Assembly (NCBI GenBank): GCA_036971475.1 | Contig: JBAIZL010000005.1 | Coordinates: 170,165,386 to 170,229,385, forward strand | Direction of reading: 5' to 3' | Length of the DNA: 64,000 nucleotides | From: Prosapia bicincta | Lineage: Eukaryota; Arthropoda; Insecta; Hemiptera; Cercopidae | Part shown: positions 21,766 through 35,035 of the stretch, one piece after another | How positions within the stretch are numbered: position 1 is the stretch's first letter | Layout: the number at the start of each line of letters is the position of its first letter | Made by a program: the position numbers and the translations under genes | Notes under the pieces: model-generated | Databases searched by the model: none | The model's input: the letters and a program-made list of their open reading frames with translations, nothing else | Told to the model about the DNA's origin: nothing

Positions 21766-22670
21766 AATACAATATATTATTCAAGTTAGGGGATGGGCCG
21801 ATTCCTAAAATTTTCGATTTCGATTCCGATTAAGATTCTAAACTCTTTTCTTCCGATTTATTAAGTCGATTCTCTATTTTTTCATTTTATGATAATATCT
21901 TAGGTAATATTAGAGAAAGTATTTTAAAGATGAAGCCTTTTAAAATTTCTGTTTTAATGTAAAAGGCAACACGAAACGTTCATCCTTGATTTATGAATTA
22001 AGATTTCTAAAACACATCGGATAAAAGTAATAATTTATTTAAAATTTCAAATGTGAACTTCAGTTCACAAATACAATATCATTTCAGTAATAGCCATTTA
22101 AGTTTGTATAACTGGGTAAATAGAAACTCAGTTTTTTTTTTGTGTTTACTTTTGATATCTATTTAGCTTTAGGAACCAGAGACGAGGGGAGAGAGAGAAA
22201 AAGAGAGAGAGAGAGTCGAGCTTGCTTGAGCAAGACGGGCATTACTAAGAAACGGATATGCAGCAAATTATTTTTGTTGTTCATCATAAATAATAATCAT
22301 ATTTTCGGTATATCCAATCAGCATTTGCTTTAATAATTTATTCATTCAAAGTAACTAGCTCGTGAATGTAGTTGATAATTATTTTATCATAATAATATCA
22401 ATCAATAATTTAGAATCGACAACTCCTTTATTAGAAAAGCTGAATCGGACCATCTATAATTGAAGTAATAACTAACTAAAAACGTTATAAGGATTAAAGC
22501 CAATTTTTAAAAAAATATTAACAATATATTGAAAGTGATAAAACTCATCTATCCGCATCTATTTATACTTATGTGGCAATAACTAAGAAAACCTAGCTCT
22601 AAACAGATCACGCTTGGAGTCAAATGTAATGCACAGTAAATATACATACACGTAACGATTCCCTCAGACA
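21766..22670. other. Non-coding stretch with a short (GA)n tract
   Basis: A purine tract lies at about 22,183-22,215. Otherwise it is AT-rich, with no exon recognised. Confidence 0.5.
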
Positions 22671-22748
22671 CACACGACCACACAAATGTACACACACATA
22701 CTCACACAGAGATACACAAACATACGCAGACAAACACATAAGAAATAG

Positions 22749-22838
<90 letters not shown>

Positions 22839-22880
22839 ATCAAACACACACGCACACATACAAAAAACAGACACTCATAC
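22671..22880. repeat. (AC)n microsatellite
   Basis: The pure core is 22,751-22,834, with imperfect CACA/CATA flanks on both sides. Confidence 0.95.
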
Positions 22881-23927
22881 ATACATACGACTTTATACGT
22901 ATATATTATAATTGTAAGTGTTGCGTAAAACTTTCTAAAACATTTCTCCATATTAACGTTTATACGACCAACATAAATTTTCTTCTGCCGTACGTTGAAA
23001 GATGAATATAAACATGTCAGAAGAATATTTTATAATGGAAAAATAATTTACTTCATGAAAATGTTTTAAAAGGAACAAAAACATCCCTTTCAAGTTGTTG
23101 AAGTTCTTTTCCACGTCATACAAACAAAAAAAACTTATATTTATCCTGACGGAAAATTTTACTTTGAAATACAAAACTATATCAATCTATATGGAATTGA
23201 GTGAAGTGCCCGGGGCCATTTTGTATAAAATATAATTTTAGTTTATATTATACACGTGATAATAATAGAGTGTCCCAATTTTTAGCTTCTTTAACGATTT
23301 GATAAAAATGAATCTATTTTCTCTTTGTTATTATTGATAGATTAAGTTCATTTATAGAAAAAGGCAATAAATTAGAAACAAATAAATTTTAAAAAATGTT
23401 ATCAAATAATTATAGATTTGGAAACAAAACATACAGGTAGAGTAAAATACTTTTATTTAAACAATGTAATGATCATATAAAAACTGCCTAAGAAATCGTA
23501 AGGTGTATAATATTTTGTCGAAGCATATATAAGGATACTATGATGGCAGGGAAGAGGTGCCAATAATAGAAACTATTTATTTCTATATAGGAAAAGGAAA
23601 ACAAAATGTTAATAATAAAATGACAAATTTGAAATAATTTTTCATTGGTTATAATTCTGTAATAGATAGAATTTAAACTATTTATGATATTCATGACCAA
23701 TGCAATATAAAGTATGAGAAACCAGTGCCATGACGAAGAAATTTGTTAGAGTTTTTTTTATTCTTTGCCTGACGGTTCACGCATGCGAGTATCATATTAA
23801 AGTAACTTTTAAGTAATTCGTTATACTTTGAATTTTGTAATATTTGGTTTGTATATGTTTATGTGTGTTTTTGCAGATTTCATTGGTTACTCGTTATTTA
23901 GTTATTTAACTATGTTTTTGCTTCCAG
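22881..23927. other. Non-coding stretch, probably intron upstream of the CUB exon
   Basis: No coding signal was recognised. It ends in a pyrimidine-rich 'tgtttttgcttccag', a good 3' splice site for the exon that follows. Confidence 0.45.
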
Positions 23928-24084
23928 GTATGTTCCAGAATGACGGACAAAAGTTGCCAGGAACAATTTGCGACCATCAGTTCCTCAGCAACAACCACTC
24001 CGTCAGTAACGGTCGGTTCTATTCCCCCCGCTACCCTTCCAGCTATCCTAAGAATATTAAGTGTGCCTACAGGTTTCGTGCAAG
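23928..24084 (+). CDS. CUB-domain protein, internal exon (first half of the CUB domain)
   Basis: The exon is bounded by a 'ttgcttccag' acceptor (an alternative AG lies at 23,938) and a consensus 'CAAG|gtaagt' donor. It encodes LPGTICDHQF, then GRFYSPRYPSSYPKNIKC and AYRFRAR. The paired cysteines about 30 residues apart, the G-x-F-x-SPxYPxxYP block and the hydrophobic YRF are diagnostic of the start of a CUB domain, an extracellular beta-sandwich module of about 110 residues. The exon ends two bases into an Arg codon, completed exactly by the exon at 26,465. The wording is close to what I remember of insect SOL-1-like CUB proteins, which are membrane-associated glutamate-receptor auxiliary subunits in nematodes. 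That family assignment is an inference; tolloid-like or cubilin-like proteins are alternatives. Composition is far less AT-rich than the flanks. Confidence 0.8.
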
Positions 24085-25822
24085 GTAAGTTTTGAACGTT
24101 TTAGGGTTACCACACAGTTAATTTATTTCATCTTATTTCAGTACGAAATACAATAATTATTTAAAATAACTTCAACCAGCTGTAAACAATTTAATAAAGT
24201 TATTATTTTTAGTGATTGGTATCATTTTGATTATTTTTAGTATCATGTCTTTTCATGGTTGATTTTAAAACTAAACTTTTAGATCATGAAAAGAATTCAA
24301 ACGTAGAACAATCTATTGTAAGAACTTACAGGAGAACAAAAGGCAAATACTATAAACCAATATACTAAAACTGACAGAACACTAGTTTATTTATACTGGC
24401 AAAATAATTTATGTGACCTAAAAGGTCTGTCACGGATGCAGTCTGCATTTTCGCCGAAATTACTGTAGCAATAGTGTTATTAGGGAGAGTTTACGGGCAA
24501 CGTTTTAGAAATCTCCTTCGGTGAATTGTCATCACTAGCTAAGCTTTAATTAGCAAAATATAATCATTGGATGTTTCATTTTTAGTCTGCAATTGATCTA
24601 AAAGCCAAAAAAAGTAGGGTTAAGGTTATAAAAGGAATTTTTTTCATTTTCTCTGTGCAGCTAAAGATCACATGTACAATAGGTGATGACGTGATTAGGC
24701 TCGAAAGTCACTAGATGGAGACCACCTCAAACATCAGCCCATGTAGGAAACTTAATGATTACTTTAATAACGTACCATATCCTAGCCGCATTCGTTATGG
24801 TGATATTGAGACACTATACTATTATAATGGGGTAGAACATAGGGGAATACCATATAAAAAACCGTTAATTTTTATAAGGCTATTGTACATATGTGCATAC
24901 AAGTTATAAGGAAAAGAAATTCTACAGTTCTTTATCTATCTAAATGCGTGTCTTTAGAAGTTATACTAAGCATGAGTTTGGTAGAATAACGAATAAATAA
25001 GAGGATTGAAATGTCAAAAAAACTAATTAAAATAATAACTAAGACACAAAACTATTTCGAAAATTCAAAAGACAAAAAAAATAATAATTTCGTTAAGAAA
25101 GAATTATTAAATGAATTTTTTGTCCGAAGGTAATTTGTTTGAGAAAAACCAACTTAATCCAAGTTTTGATGGAGTTTCTAATGAATCTTTACGGAAATAT
25201 AATTCACTTAAGATATTAAGAATAACTTTAACCGCGGTTTGAATGGTGTTTTAAATGCTGAAAACTTTTAGAAAAATGCTGGGAAATAAATAGATTTTAT
25301 ACCTTGGAGAGTTTTGTGTATTTTTAGAAAGTGTAGTCTAGTTAAAACATTTTATCGTAAAGTGTAATGGTTTTCATGTGGACTCTTGTGCAATATCACT
25401 ACCCCGTTTTGTTTGCATTAGGTTCTTTATATGTTCTTAAAGCACACAACCTAAAGCAAATTGCAAATTAACGGCTGTTTTAGAAACTTTTCCATTTATC
25501 CTGAGAAAATTTATTTGCGTAGGGTTCGATAAAACCGCTCTTCATGGGTAAATATTTCATGTTCTAGTCGCAATGCAGTATGGGAGGAGAGTTTCGTCGG
25601 ATTTGGAGCCGAGGCTCTCCCTAGGGCCCAGATTAGTGTAGATTCTAAATACAGCTGGCCGCAGAGGACCTATTGCACCAATATTGATTTGTGACTTTAC
25701 AGTAGGCCCTAGTCACGCACCGTCAATAGTGTAATAGACGAAATTTATTTTAGTAATACAGAATGCACACACCGTAAACCCAAATATATTTATAATAATA
25801 GTATAATGTTCTCTTACAACAG

Positions 25823-25823
<1 letters not shown>

Positions 25824-25871
<48 letters not shown>
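25824..25871. repeat. (AC)n microsatellite
   Basis: About 24 AC units inside the CUB intron. Confidence 0.95.
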
Positions 25872-25874
<3 letters not shown>

Positions 25875-26131
25875 GTATGAACAATACACTAATTATATCT
25901 TTATAAATATATTATGTCTTTTAATTCAGCAAATTAAATATCTCGTATTATTTGTATGTACAGAAATATTTATTTATGTGTAAAAGGCCAATACATCGCA
26001 AATTGGTCAATAAAAAGTAATCAAATTGGAAAGGAATAAAATTTTTAATTGTGTTGCTATTGAAAGACTTTTAATACAAAGAAATTACGTTTTTCCTTAC
26101 TATTTTGAATATTGTTATATGTAAAATACAG

Positions 26132-26134
<3 letters not shown>

Positions 26135-26200
<66 letters not shown>
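26135..26200. repeat. (AT)n microsatellite
   Basis: About 33 AT units inside the CUB intron, 265 bp before the acceptor. Confidence 0.95.
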
Positions 26201-26205
<5 letters not shown>

Positions 26206-26464
26206 ACCCTCAATAACGCTGTAACTAAGACATATTTACCATTGCAACAAAAGCTTACAGCTGGTATTTCTTTGATCTCTTGTAAAACTCCTCTAATCAT
26301 TGTCTAACATAATGTTTAAAATGCATTAAATAAAACTAAACTAGTGTTTTTTAAGTAAGTTTGTTATTTATCTTCACACAAAATATTGAGAACTTATTTT
26401 GAAAATAATTATATGCCCTAATTAGTTACCTATTATTTGATTCTGACAAAACTTTTACTTTCAG

Positions 26465-26524
26465 AGCGAAAGAAAGAATCAGAGTTGTATTCGAAGAGGT
26501 GACCTTGCAAAAAGGAGACGTTAG
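26465..26524 (+). CDS. CUB-domain protein, second internal exon (60 bp)
   Basis: The acceptor 'cttttactttcag' and donor 'TTAG|gtaagt' enclose 60 bp. The first base completes the split Arg codon of the previous exon, and the peptide continues AKERIRVVFEEVTLQKGDV. That is the expected third to fourth strand region of a CUB domain after YRFRA (R/K-E-R-I-R-V-x-F). The exon again ends two bases into a codon, so the next exon must supply one base and should bring the third and fourth CUB cysteines. I did not find that exon in the rest of the window, so the following intron may be very long. Confidence 0.75.
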   Translation, partial: SERKNQSCIRRGDLAKRRR

Positions 26525-26973
26525 GTAAGTCGCAGCCACTATCTTTTGTTTGTTGATATTAAATTTTAAGTTAAGCGAGATTATTTTGAAACTATTTTCT
26601 GTCAAAAAATACATCACCATTGACGGATATATGAGTCGACATACAAACTTTGTCTTATTCGTCATGCAAGAATTCCTAAATTTTCAAAGGGATATAGTCC
26701 TCTTTATGTAAATTACTTTTGAAGTTCAAGAACAATGACGACAGTATATAAAGTTCCTTGTTAGCGAGGTGTGTGTGTGTACATTTATATTATACGAAAT
26801 ATATAGAATAGTATTATATATGTATTAGGAAAGTCCTAGTGAAGTTATAGAACTATGTAGTAGGCCTAACGTTTGAAAAATGCTGAAAATGTTCAAAAGC
26901 GGATATCTCTTACAAATATATAAAATATTTTTGTTTATATTATTATTTAATTTAACTATTTATATATAATAAC
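26525..26973. other. Presumed intron, nothing recognised
   Basis: AT-rich, with no further exon visible. Confidence 0.4.
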
Positions 26974-28949
<1,976 letters not shown>

Positions 28950-29372
28950 GTAAATTTTTTTAAACTTACTGAGACAGACTGTACCGATCTTCATCAGTGT
29001 CTTCTGCTTGGAGATGTCGAATCAAGCGGTGACGGTTTTAAAGGTAGGTTTTCGATAGTATCAAAGAGTATGTGTGATTTGTATTGTGTTTTTCGTTTAA
29101 TATATTTGTACTTTGTGTTTTTGAGTGTCTGTAAATTTCATATTGTTCTAGTGTGTTAAGATGTGGTCCTTTTTTGTTGATGTGTAGGATTTCTAGGTTA
29201 TGGTAAATGTCTGTGTATTTGTGTCCTGTTTCTTTTATGTGATTGTAAAATGTTGAATTGGTGTTCTGTTTCTGTTCCTCGACTCTTTGTTTAAATCTGC
29301 GACCTGTTTGACCAATGTAGAATTTGTTACATTCGTCGCAGTTCAGTTTGTATACGCCTGGTGCTTGTATTA
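28950..29372 (-). mobile_element. Penelope-like element fragment, family B: GIY-YIG endonuclease and 3' end
   Basis: The minus strand from 29,365 is open for about 112 codons. It carries GVYKLNCDECNK, then FYIGQTGRRFKQR, and later LEILHINKKGPHLNTLEQYE and IYRH. These are the GIY and YIG strands, the catalytic-type arginine and the conserved tail of PLE GIY-YIG endonucleases, which nick target DNA for priming. A one-base frameshift near the end separates this frame from the expected LFDTIENLPLKP tail, whose stop is the TGA of a CTGATGA motif (28,991-28,997). The 5' part with the reverse transcriptase is absent, so this is a 5'-truncated insertion. Its 3' end is shared with 62,556-62,690, and the hairpin half of the motif after CTGATGA has been lost here. 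Confidence 0.9.
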
Positions 29373-30381
29373 AGATTCACTGCTCGTAATGGACTACAAA
29401 ATTCAAGAATTTTAATTCGTGCCGTTTCGTGGATCTTTGCTAGATTAAACAGTTTGGGCTGCCCAGATGTTGTGGCGTGAAGCTTTTCTACATGATCTTT
29501 CTTCCGCTCGTTTCTCGAACCGCGAATTTAATTTTTTTAAAGTTTACAGTACTTATCCCTGTTGTTCTAAATGAGTTTCACTGATTTTATTCCTAATTTT
29601 TAAACAGTTTCTTGATAACTTGATGTTTAATTTTTTATTGTTTTAACATTAACCGTTTTAAAATTGATTTTAGCGAATTTTAATACCACTATCTTTTAAA
29701 AGCAATTTACGATTTAGTTACATTTGGCAGCTACCTTTTCCCCGCACTTAGCATATGATGTTAGAATTTAACACGTTTAAATCATTTAAAACGGAGTAAG
29801 ATGATTGTCGTACATCGTTGACCGCATCTCCAGACTTCTACTCTCGGCTTCAACTACCCTTTCCATACTCCTTGGTTTTACCTTTTGTCTCTGATCCAAT
29901 CAGCAACCTTGTTAGAAAATGACTTAGAATCATACGATCCGCTCCTTAAAATGGTCTGGTCCCTTCCCCTGATCGCGTGATCCTGTACGTCATAGTATCC
30001 GGTGTTGAAAAACCTCTATATTTTTAAATAAAAATTTACATATGACGGTAACTTTTAAAATTCGGAAAAATTTTGCGAGTTCCTTACTATTGATGTTTTT
30101 TATAATTGTTCTTTCTACACATTTTCCAATGTCGATGAACTTTCTAGATGAATTTTTATTTTTTTTCTTTGTTGCTTCATTTATTTATTTAAAGTCAGAA
30201 ATAAAAAAATCCCCCTTTAAAAATGACTTTACTTTATAAAGTTTCTTTGAAATAGCTGCCTAGGGCACTGTATTTATATGTATATTTTTGTATGTATGTT
30301 ATTTTCAAAAATTAAAATTGTATACTTTTTGAAATTTACAATTTCCATTGTAACGCTCAAATGCTCAAGTTAACCCCGTTA

Positions 30382-30383
<2 letters not shown>
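29373..30383. other. Non-coding stretch
   Basis: GC-richer pieces at 29,380-29,530 and 29,800-30,000 were read on both strands and not identified. Confidence 0.45.

Positions 30384-30440
<57 letters not shown>
30384..30440. repeat. (GT)n microsatellite
   Basis: About 28 GT units. Confidence 0.95.
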
Positions 30441-30444
<4 letters not shown>

Positions 30445-31566
30445 CATACAAAACCACAGACAGACAAATGAAACTATATTATTCCAAGTTGGTAAATTTC
30501 CCTCAGACTATAACACACAAGTAATAAGTATTAAATATTTCCATATTGTTTAACGCTTGAAGAGTGTGTAAATTTTTTAGTCATAAATTTCTGAATGATA
30601 AAAGGATTTTAAAATGTAAAACATAATTAAGTAAAATTAAATTAAAGTAATAAATTTCTTTAGCCTGTTTCAAGTCTAGAAGAGAAAGGGCGTATATACT
30701 TTGAATGCTGGATGGTATAAATGCTATGGCCAAGGTAACCCGTGAGACAAAATAATTAGAACCGGATTGCAAAGTCATTAATTTAATCCTTAAGGAAAGG
30801 CTTTTTATTCAAATGAATGTTGGTTTAATGCAGATAAGACTGTCAGAGACAACAGATCGATATCCTCGTGCTTGTCGCTTAAATGGCACTAATTTGAATA
30901 AACCGGGATGTGCTTTTGGCAGACTTTTATCTTTCCTCGAAGACATTCTTCTTTGAATAAAATGTACTTTTTCATCAAGAGGTAAACGTTACATGTTATT
31001 ATAAAAGTATGTGTAATGAACAAACGCGTCTCATGTTCAAATCGCTTCACATCTTTAAATGGGAACTGTAGTATAAACTACATTTTATTAGAAACATATG
31101 TATATGAACAATGTAAGTTTGTTTGGTAAATACACAAAAATAACTTGCTTCAATGCCTATTTAAACACTCATAACCACAACTAACTGCACTTCAATCTTT
31201 TAGCACAGTTACATATTAAACGCTTGATTTACATTTGATCTTCTATTTAAAAACCTATTAAGTTTAAAATACATTTTAAAATGGCTCAACTAGTTATCAA
31301 CTATAAATGATTCATAGAACGTTTATTTGCTCGTTTCTTCTCACGTTTGCTATCAAATAAAAAAATCTAACAGCCAAAATACAAAATGTGTGTATTTATC
31401 CCACATTCAATATATTTATCTATTTGTAAATTGATATATTTAAATTTTTTTATCAATGAATATACTCGTTTAGTTCTTAAACAAAAATATTTATAACCGT
31501 AATAATACTGACATTATCAGGATCCTTAATTAACAGGAAAGAGGTAATACATAGTAGGCTATATTA

Positions 31567-31613
<47 letters not shown>

Positions 31614-31917
31614 ATATAAAGCAAAAGCTACCTTTTCATACAAATAATATTATTATAAACATATTATTATTTATATACAGGGAAAATTTATTCGGAATTA
31701 TAAAGCCGGAATCCTTTATTTTAGACTTTTGACACAGCAGTCTTAACTCCTAAGTTGAACTGTCGACTGATGATTTAGAATATTGCTTATCCTGTTAAAA
31801 AAATTTCCTGCAAAATTACGAAACCTACGATTTATTTATTTTGTTATAAACAGATTAGTATTCAGACAAATAAATTCAATATACATATGTTTAATACTCA
31901 CGCACACACACACACTT

Positions 31918-31958
<41 letters not shown>

Positions 31959-33264
31959 ATAAAATTTTATGAAATAAAAACCATTTTAGGTTGACATACG
32001 TTTTTTGGTGGAATTTTGGCATGAATTTAAACAAAACATTTTGTCATGTAGGCCTATATTTGTTATTTATATTAATACTTATAACGGCTAATTAGAGGTC
32101 CAGTTTAGCAACATGTTAGCATAAATTAAAATTATATATTAGTGTACACAGATTGTCAATCAGTGAATGTTCGAAATGGAAAATAATTAAACTAATAGTT
32201 CCTGTTGTGCTATTTAATTACTTATTGGAAGAGATATCAATCCAAATAGCATTTCCAATGCAATTGGGTATAATTACCATTTTCATTTAAAAAATGCTAA
32301 TTTTAAAATCACATTTGCCAAATGTTCGTCCTTTGATAATAACATTATACGTAGTATTAAAGACACAAAGTCAATCGGCTCTATCGATTTCTCGCTGCAT
32401 CACCAGTATCGATACATAAACAAAAGGAAGGCAAATGTTCTGAAATCAAAACAAGCTTTCGCACTTATTGCGTTCGAAGTCAGACGAAGTGCAAAACCTA
32501 TTCTTTTAAGCGTTTGCCTATGCTCTGACTTTTCGTTATTTAAAACCTTATTTAAAAATAACTTTAAAAAATTATTCCTTTTAAAAATGTGGTGTTTTTT
32601 TAAATATGATTGGTTGTTATGTCATCACTTGCAGAAAATATTCAAGATTATTATTTTCCCATTAAAGTCAACTTTCAGTTATTTCGAAGCTATTTAAATA
32701 TTACGAATCTTTCCAGTTTTATTATTACTCAACTTTGTTTTACAACAAAATATCCTGGGCCCATAAAACATGAAAGACACATTTCTGAGGTGGATTTAAA
32801 CTTTAATTAAAGCGCCATGGAACACTTATAGTTAACTGGTTGAAATTACTAGGTGACGTTTGGTCGAATGTTACTGTAATGTTCGTAGAGTAGATTCGAA
32901 TTGAGAAGCGGTACTAAGTATCTTGTAAATTATATTGAAACTTCCATGGAGGAAAATGTACTAACCTTCTCGTACGGTACATAGGTTCATTCTGGGATAG
33001 CAATCAATATTAGGTATTATTTAAAATATTATGAATACCTTAAACTAATGAACATATTTTCAATAAATATTGCCTTTTTCAAGTATTAGTTTATTAATTA
33101 CTTTTCTGAAACATAATGTAGATAAATAAATGATGTTAAACTGTAATAGTGTTCAAGAATATATCAAAGTACATAACTTATAATAAGTAAATTACACTCC
33201 CCCCACACATAGAACACATACAATTGCGCGTACTAGAACATAACGCATTCTGTCTCTTACATAG
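30441..33264. other. Non-coding AT-rich stretch with minor microsatellites
   Basis: (AT)n at 31,569-31,610 and AC/AT at 31,901-31,957. The segment 32,150-32,420 is rich in TAATTA-type sites and lacks simple repeats; it could be regulatory, but nothing proves it. Confidence 0.5.
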
Positions 33265-33661
<397 letters not shown>

Positions 33662-34734
33662 CCTTTCACTCAATTTACAATTGCTTTGCTGTTTTTATGT
33701 TAATTTTTAGATTGCGTAATGGATCGTGATTTTAATATGGGGCTCTTGAAAACAAGGCCATAGTGATATCAATACATCGGGCATATATATTAAACTTTAA
33801 AAACGTTTTGATATTAAAAAAGTTGTCTTTAATTGGCCATTGTAAAACCTTTTTCGTAACATTACAGAATTTTTAAAAAACACTTTGTTTTTTACAAACT
33901 ATATAATAATTATTATTTTAAAATTGTTAGGTATATTTTATTGATCCTTATATCGTTTCATTTAAGGCTTTACGACTATTTTAATTAGAATACAATTATC
34001 TAGAACAAAGTAAAGAAGAAGAGGGTTGTATAATTAAAACTGATTAAATTTTGTAGGACTTCTAAAAAGAGATTTACAATGAATAAGTCATCTTATTATA
34101 TTGTCACTTTAATTAGCTTTGCAGTATAATGAACGGAATCGAAATAAGAACCAAAAATGTTTTCGTTTGGGCGTTAGTTTTCAAATCGATAAAAATAAAA
34201 TACGAAAACTTATAACGCTTACTGCGTGGACCAATTTTTAATAACTGAATTCCGTTATCAGATCCCGGTGGAGTTATTGGCGTCATAAAATAAGCAATAA
34301 GCTGCTTGCTGTGCATGGCCAGGAAATTAGAAACAAGGCAACTGTGATTTTTTTAATTAAATATTAGGTTCCAATAAAACAGTTTGAAATTAATGAATTT
34401 AATAAAGAAATATTTTAAATCAAAAACGAGTGTTAGTTCAGTGAAAAACACATTTTCTGGATATTATGAGAAGGGGTTTTCACATTATTGTTAGACCTAA
34501 TATAATTAGGAAGAAATGCGAATATATTTATGTCTTTAAATATTATCAGAGTACACTTTTTTCGCACCGATTTTGTCAAGCTAACCGGAGGAGTGTTTTT
34601 AGTTGTATGAGAAGCCTGGCAATTATTCGGTTTTTTATGTTTTGGCCGCAGTTTTATAAAATCTGTCGGAAAATAGGTTTTTCATGTTTACTTAGGTACA
34701 TGAATTGATGTTCTTGTGGAAGATATCCAAATGG
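33662..34734. other. Non-coding stretch
   Basis: No element recognised. The frames at 34,113-34,316 and 34,466-34,708 have no domain that I can read. Confidence 0.45.
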
Positions 34735-35035
34735 TTGATGAGCGTGTAAAGTAAGGTTTATGACAAAGTGGACGTTTCTACAACTGGTTTGGTGTCCTTA
34801 TCAAGTCCTGGTGTGGTGGACTACTGTGGAAAGGAAAAATATCAATCCTTCTACACTAAACTAAAAAAATTACATTGTGCTACTATTTTAATAAAATCCC
34901 AATCCTTGATAAGCCATGTTACCTAGTGCTAAATGTACGAAGGTAGTGTCTGTAGTAAGACTAGCACGATAAGTTGAACAAGCCAGTTTTCGAAACTTTG
35001 TCTTCTAAAACATTACTTTACTTGACTCGCTTATA
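34735..35035. repeat. Inverted pair of diverged PLE-like 3' ends
   Basis: The minus strand from 34,805 reads 'cttgataaggacacc', 'aaaccagttgtagaaacg', then 'ctttgtcataaaccttac'. The + strand from about 34,967 reads 'gataagttgaac', 'aagccagttttcgaaac', then 'ctttgtcttctaaaac' and 'attacttta'. The two are related, face away from each other and lie about 160 bp apart. Both keep a degraded version of the (C)TGATRA, hairpin, GAAAC arrangement seen at other PLE ends. No PLE protein remains nearby. Confidence 0.45.

Larger units (their letters stand above)
24085..26464 (+). other. Intron between the two CUB exons
   Basis: It starts 'gtaagt' and ends 'cttttactttcag'. Its 2,380 bp hold an (AC)n at 25,824-25,871, an (AT)n at 26,135-26,200 and a GC-richer patch at 25,540-25,740 that I could not identify. 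The short frames within it, such as 24,715-24,909, have no recognisable domain. Confidence 0.7.
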
